Shown here: positions 6,832 to 9,920 of the stretch, piece after piece
Layout: each line of letters starts with the position of its first letter
How positions within the stretch are numbered: position 1 is the first letter of the stretch
Assembly (NCBI GenBank): GCA_021802685.1
Contig: JAJZRM010000073.1
Span: 1 to 9,920, forward strand
Length of the DNA stretch: 9,920 nucleotides
Direction of reading: 5' to 3'
Source: Deltaproteobacteria bacterium
Lineage (GTDB): Bacteria > Desulfobacterota > Deferrimicrobia > Deferrimicrobiales > Deferrimicrobiaceae
The notes under the pieces: model-generated
Database searches by the model: none
Told to the model about the DNA's origin: nothing
What the model saw: the letters and a program-made list of their open reading frames with translations, nothing else
Made by a program: the position numbers and the translations under genes

Positions 6832-7635
6832 TTACGTCTCCACTCCCGGCGGTCTCGCCCGCAACGGCGTGACGCGGATCGCGCCGGTCGCCGGATTCCG
6901 GTCGCACGCAACTTCCACCCCGTACGCCGCGCGGACGTTCTCCGGCGTCAAAACGCGCTCGGGGCGCCCCTGCGCCGCCACCGCCCCGTCCGACAGGAGC
7001 ACGATCCGCTCCCCGTACTCCGCGCACAGCGACAGGTCGTGGGAAGCGACCAGCGCTGCGACCCCGCACGTCTCCGCAAGGCGCGTGACGACCTCGTAGA
7101 ATGCCACCCGGTGCCGGATGTCGAGGAACGCCGTGGGTTCGTCCAGCAGCATCACGGTCGCCCCCTGCGCGATCGCGCGGGCGACGGTGGCCCGCTGCCG
7201 TTCCCCCGCGGAGATCTCCGAGAGCGCGCGGCCCCGCAGCGCGGCCAGCTCCGTCAGATCCAGGGCCCGCGCGACCTGTTCCCGGTCTTCCGAAGTCGTC
7301 CCGCCGAAGAACCCCTGGTGGGGGAACCGCCCGAGCGCGACGTACGCCTCCACGGTCATCGGGAAATCGACCGGGGGATCCTGCCCCACCGCCGAGAGGA
7401 GCCGCGCCATCTCGCGGCGCGGGAAGGAACGGGGAGGGCGGCCGCACAGCAGCACATCGCCCGCGCGCGGCGAAAGGACCCCCGACAGGATCTTGATCAG
7501 CGTGCTTTTCCCGGAGCCGTTGGGCCCCAGCAGGACCGTCACCTCGCCCGGGAAGAGGTCGATGTCCACGCCGCGCAGGATGTCCCGGTCGCCATACCGG
7601 AATTCCACCTTCCTCGCGGTCAGCGCGGGGTTCAT
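6832..7635 (-). CDS. btuD: Vitamin B12 ABC transporter ATP-binding protein
   Basis: This 267-residue ATPase powers the BtuCD cobalamin importer at the inner membrane. Walker A GPNGSGKST is at 37-45, the Q-loop at Q85, Walker B VMLLDE at 161-166, and the H-loop histidine at H199 (ASHDLS). The signature is ISAGERQ at 141-147, a departure from the common LSGGQ that keeps the key serine and second glycine. The ATG at 7633-7635 overlaps the btuC stop as ATGA, showing translational coupling. A long open frame continues upstream of this ATG but only overlaps btuC. The FecCD-type partner and the B12 riboswitch at the head of the operon point to cobalamin rather than siderophore or heme import. The stop is TAA. 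Confidence 0.94.
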   Translation of the reverse strand: MNPALTARKVEFRYGDRDILRGVDIDLFPGEVTVLLGPNGSGKSTLIKILSGVLSPRAGDVLLCGRPPRSFPRREMARLLSAVGQDPPVDFPMTVEAYVALGRFPHQGFFGGTTSEDREQVARALDLTELAALRGRALSEISAGERQRATVARAIAQGATVMLLDEPTAFLDIRHRVAFYEVVTRLAETCGVAALVASHDLSLCAEYGERIVLLSDGAVAAQGRPERVLTPENVRAAYGVEVACDRNPATGAIRVTPLRARPPGVET

Positions 7636-8642
7636 GACCGCCCCCCGTTGCGGCGCAGGAGATAAAGGAAGAACGGCGCGCCGGCCAGGGCCGTCACCGC
7701 GCCCACCGGAAGTTCCCCCGAGGGGGACGCCGTCCGGGCGATCAAGTCGGATACGACCAGGAACGCGGCTCCCAACAGAAACGCGGCCGGGAGCAGCCGC
7801 CGGTGCCCGGAGCCGACCAGCGCCCGCGCGCCGTGGGGAACGATGAGCCCGACGAAGCCGATGAGCCCGGAAACCGCCACGACCGAGCCGGCCAGCAGCG
7901 ACGCGGTGAGGTAGGTCGCGGTCTTCACCCGCTCGACGGAAAGCCCCGCCTGGAACGCCTCGCTGTCCCCCAGAAGGAGCAGGTCCAGCCCGCGGGAGAG
8001 CAGGAACAGGACCGCCGACCCCGCCGTCACGTAGGGGAGAAGGACCGCCACGCGGCGCGGGGTCCCGAGCGAAAGGTCTCCCATCAGCCAGTACAGGGCG
8101 CCGGGGATCTTCCCCGGCGGCGAGAGGGTCACCATCAACATGATGACGGCGTTCAGGAAAGCCCCCACGACCACGCCCATGAGGATCAACCGCTCCGGAG
8201 ACACGCCGCTGCGCCGGCGGGCGAGGAGGAATACGGAGAGGGCCGCCGCCGCCGCGCCGAGGAAGGCGCACAGCGGGAGGACCGGAGAGGCGTCCGCCGA
8301 CAGGAAGAGGGCCACCGTGAGGGCGCCCACGGCCGCCCCTCCAGAGACGCCCAGGATGTACGGATCGGCAAGGGGGTTGCGGAGCAGCGCCTGGAAGGCA
8401 ACGCCGGAAGACGCCAGGGCGCCCCCCACCAGGACGCCCAGGAGCGCGCGAGGAAGCCGCAGCGACAGGAGGATCCGCGCGGGGGTGCCGTCGCCGCCGC
8501 GCAGGAAAGCGTCCACGAACCCGCCGAAGGGGATCGACACCGGACCGGTCGCCGTCGAAAGGACCACGGCCCCGGCCAGCGCGGAAAGCAGCGCGGCGAG
8601 GACCGTCCCGAACCGCGCGGTCTCCACCCGCCCGCGGCTCAT
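7632..8642 (-). CDS. btuC: Vitamin B12 ABC transporter permease (FecCD family)
   Basis: This 336-residue inner-membrane permease forms the cobalamin channel as a homodimer with BtuD. It is strongly hydrophobic throughout, consistent with the roughly ten transmembrane helices of the family. It shows the family segments RLPRALLGVLVGGALA, then QALLRNPLADPYILGVSGGA, and later VSGLIGFVGLIVPHGAR. The chosen ATG (8640-8642) gives MSRGRVETARFG followed directly by the first membrane helix. It overlaps the btuF stop as ATGA and has GGGAGGGG a few bases upstream. The open frame continues 49 codons further upstream, but that part is arginine- and glycine-rich, lies inside btuF and is not credible as protein. 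A siderophore or heme permease would look similar; the riboswitch decides for B12. Confidence 0.94.
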   Translation of the reverse strand: MSRGRVETARFGTVLAALLSALAGAVVLSTATGPVSIPFGGFVDAFLRGGDGTPARILLSLRLPRALLGVLVGGALASSGVAFQALLRNPLADPYILGVSGGAAVGALTVALFLSADASPVLPLCAFLGAAAAALSVFLLARRRSGVSPERLILMGVVVGAFLNAVIMLMVTLSPPGKIPGALYWLMGDLSLGTPRRVAVLLPYVTAGSAVLFLLSRGLDLLLLGDSEAFQAGLSVERVKTATYLTASLLAGSVVAVSGLIGFVGLIVPHGARALVGSGHRRLLPAAFLLGAAFLVVSDLIARTASPSGELPVGAVTALAGAPFFLYLLRRNGGRS

Positions 8643-9553
8643 CGCTTCCCCTCCCGCCGGTCCCGCCGCCGCGCGAGCGCGTCGGCGATCTCCTCGAGCG
8701 CCGTCACCAGGCGCGGCCCGGGCCGGGTGACGACGTCTCCGTCGAGCGTGACCACGGCGCCGTCCCGGAAGGCGGGAACCTCCTTCCATCCGGCCACCTC
8801 CGCCGGAAACCGCGCGACGCCCGCCATCCCCGCCACGAAGATCACTTCGGGCCGGGCGGCGACCAGGTCCTCGACGGAAAGGCGCGGGTACCGGCCCGAA
8901 AAACGCGAGGCCGCGTTCCGCGCGCCCGCCAGCCGGAGCAGCTCATCCATGAAAGTGCCGTTGCCGGCCGCGATGATGGGCGACGTGGAGACGACGAACA
9001 TGGCGAGGGGCCCGGCGCCCGCCTTCCCGCCCGCCGCGACGCGGACCCTTTCCATGCGCCGCCGGAGCGCGGCGGCCTCCGCGCGCCCGCGATCGGCGCG
9101 GCCGAGAAGGGCTCCCACCCGTTCGATCGTCGCGAGGACGGCGGGGAGGTCCTGCGGGGCCACGGCGAAGCAGGGGATCCCCATCCCCTCCAGCGCAGCG
9201 ACCTTCTCCCGGGGGTTGCCGTCCGTCGTGCAAAGCACAAGATCGGGGGAAAGGGCGACGATCCGCTCCACGTCGGGATCGGTCACGCCGCCGATCCTCG
9301 GGAGGGAGGAGGCGGCCGGCGGAAAGTTGCAGAACCTCGTGACGCCGGCGAGGACCTCTTCCCTTCCGAGCAGGAAGACGATCTCCGTCAAGCTGGGGGC
9401 GAGCGAGACGACGCGGCGGGGGGGGGCGGTCCGCCGGACCGTGACGCCCCGGTCGTCGTCCATCGCGAGCGGAAAACCGCCGGCGGAGCCGGCGGAACGG
9501 ATCGCGCCGGAGAAGCAGAGAACCGCCAAGGCGGCAGTCAAGATGCGTTTCAA
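8639..9553 (-). CDS. btuF: Periplasmic vitamin B12-binding protein
   Basis: This is a TroA-like (class III) substrate-binding protein that delivers cobalamin to BtuC. From the preferred TTG start it has 304 residues. The signal peptide begins LKRILTAALAVLCF and probably ends near SAGSAG. Family features are RVVSLAPSLTEIVFLLG (E57), GGVTDPDVERIVALSPDLVL, and RLSVEDLVAARPEVIFV (E228). In E. coli BtuF two surface glutamates dock onto BtuC; E57 and E228 are the likely equivalents. No ATG lies near the N-terminus. TTG at 9551-9553 gives a clean signal peptide with a G6 run 7 bases upstream. TTG at 9572-9574 would add seven residues (LEPGGFC) but lies inside the terminator hairpin loop. The stop overlaps the btuC start as ATGA. 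Confidence 0.92.
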   Translation of the reverse strand: MKRILTAALAVLCFSGAIRSAGSAGGFPLAMDDDRGVTVRRTAPPRRVVSLAPSLTEIVFLLGREEVLAGVTRFCNFPPAASSLPRIGGVTDPDVERIVALSPDLVLCTTDGNPREKVAALEGMGIPCFAVAPQDLPAVLATIERVGALLGRADRGRAEAAALRRRMERVRVAAGGKAGAGPLAMFVVSTSPIIAAGNGTFMDELLRLAGARNAASRFSGRYPRLSVEDLVAARPEVIFVAGMAGVARFPAEVAGWKEVPAFRDGAVVTLDGDVVTRPGPRLVTALEEIADALARRRDRREGKR

Positions 9554-9555
9554 AC

Positions 9556-9586
9556 AAAAACCCCCCGGCTCCAAGACCCCGGGCGG
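9556..9586 (-). terminator. Intrinsic terminator between riboswitch and btuF (attenuator)
   Basis: In minus-strand RNA, CCCGG (9579-9583) pairs with CCGGG (9564-9568) across a 10-base loop. A G-G mismatch and two more G-C pairs extend the stem, and TTTTTG follows (9555-9560). The 3' arm contains the G6 run that is the best Shine-Dalgarno candidate for btuF. A C8 tract (9592-9599) just upstream could pair with the same G6 run as an alternative stem. The hairpin and T-run are visible; use as the riboswitch expression platform is inferred from position. Confidence 0.7.
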
Positions 9587-9667
9587 GGCAAGGGGGGGGA
9601 TTTCCCGCGCATCGATCCGCGTAACCGTCCCGGCCCTTCTCCCGCGAAAGGCGCTTCGGGCTTGCTA
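9587..9667 (-). other. Linker between riboswitch aptamer and terminator
   Basis: This non-coding leader segment holds the C8 tract (9592-9599) and a near-perfect 16-base palindrome at 9606-9621 (CGCG-G-ATCGAT-G-CGCG on the minus strand). Either may take part in an antiterminator fold. I could not identify one unique antiterminator by eye. Confidence 0.4.
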
Positions 9668-9851
9668 TCCGCCGGTCAGGTTTCCTGGCTTCCGGCCAAC
9701 GGCGGCCACTGGCTTGGCCGCCTGCCTACTTTCCGCGCCTTCCCGCCCGATCGATCCCTTGTCCGGGCAGTGGCTTCCATGCGGATTTCGTTGCCGGTAA
9801 CAGTTGCGGGGCAGCGACGGCGTCTCACCGTCTTCCCTAAGCCCCGGCGGA
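9668..9851 (-). ncRNA. Cobalamin riboswitch aptamer upstream of btuFCD
   Basis: On the minus strand the leader carries GACGGTGAGACGCCGTC, GCTGCCCCGCAACTGTTA, GCCACTG (9768-9774), GGGCGGGAAGGCG and a B12 box GCCAGGAAACCTGACC (9674-9689). An eight-pair P1 stem, TCCGCCGG (9844-9851) with CCGGCGGA (9668-9675), sets the limits. Compared with the btuB aptamer, it has about 26 extra bases before the B12 box, forming an eight-pair hairpin at 9701-9722. A terminator follows before btuF, so B12 binding probably causes premature termination. Confidence 0.96.
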
Positions 9852-9870
9852 ATTTCCGATTCGTTCCATC

Positions 9871-9900
9871 ATTTTGCCGGTCGAGGACGGCCGGCGTCAG
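9871..9900 (-). promoter_or_regulatory. Possible promoter for the btuF leader
   Basis: On the minus strand, CTGACG (9895-9900, four of six to TTGACA) and CAAAAT (9871-9876, four of six to TATAAT) are 18 bases apart. Transcription would start about 10 bases before the riboswitch P1 stem, a sensible distance. GCCGG and CCGGC in the spacer form a short inverted repeat. Both boxes are imperfect, so this is a weak call. I see no gene in 9901-9920. Confidence 0.33.
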
Positions 9901-9920
9901 CCCAGAGGTGAAATATTTCG

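Noticed and set aside
6832..8271. N-terminally extended BtuD of 479 residues, possibly a fusion
   Set aside because: The extra 212 codons are the out-of-frame shadow of btuC. The ABC domain begins at the ATG at 7633-7635, which overlaps the btuC stop.
7632..8789. BtuC extended upstream by 49 residues
   Set aside because: The extension is Arg/Gly-rich and lies within btuF. The ATG at 8640-8642 has a good ribosome binding site and ATGA coupling.
9572..9574. TTG as the btuF start
   Set aside because: It lies in the terminator loop, has poor Shine-Dalgarno spacing and adds LEPGGFC before the signal peptide. The TTG at 9551-9553 fits better, though the earlier one is not excluded.
7803..9800. 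Plus-strand open frame of 665 codons
   Set aside because: It covers the antisense of btuC, btuF and the btuF riboswitch. The composition is Arg/Pro-rich and no domain is visible.
1..9920. CRISPR array, tRNA, rRNA, insertion sequence or phage genes
   Set aside because: I saw no regularly spaced repeats, cloverleaf, terminal repeats, transposase or integrase motifs anywhere in the window. The only long similar segments are the two riboswitches.

Overview
The window is a GC-rich stretch in which every gene I can support lies on the minus strand. A TonB-dependent outer-membrane receptor, a periplasmic binding protein with a Sec signal peptide, and a DksA-type transcription factor indicate a Gram-negative bacterium. 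The high GC content, with DksA, GlgA and a GAF-rich sensor kinase together, suits a deltaproteobacterial (Desulfobacterota-like) genome. That placement is a guess, because nothing here fixes the taxon.

Region 1, right half (about 9900 down to 4681, in the direction of transcription), is a complete cobalamin uptake locus. A cobalamin riboswitch (9668-9851) leads an intrinsic terminator and then btuF (periplasmic B12-binding protein), btuC (permease) and btuD (ATPase). These three genes are joined by ATGA stop/start overlaps. A second cobalamin riboswitch (6624-6769) leads btuB, the outer-membrane receptor. The locus therefore carries cobalamin from outer membrane to cytoplasm and is under B12 feedback at two points. 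The two riboswitches appear to use different outputs. The first sits before a terminator that overlaps the btuF ribosome binding site. The second sits before a hairpin that can mask the btuB Shine-Dalgarno sequence.

Region 2, left half (4664 down to 1), starts from a probable promoter and holds dksA, a GalT-like nucleotidyltransferase, glgA (glycogen synthase) and a multi-GAF sensor kinase that runs off the left edge. The gaps are 46, 16 and 7 bases, so this looks like one transcription unit. The GalT-like protein carries features I associate with the ADP-glucose phosphorylase branch, which would suit its place beside glgA.

I see no mobile element, CRISPR array, tRNA or rRNA. The most interesting material is in the RNA control regions and in the substrate of the GalT-like enzyme. 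I did not find a clearly novel multi-gene system.
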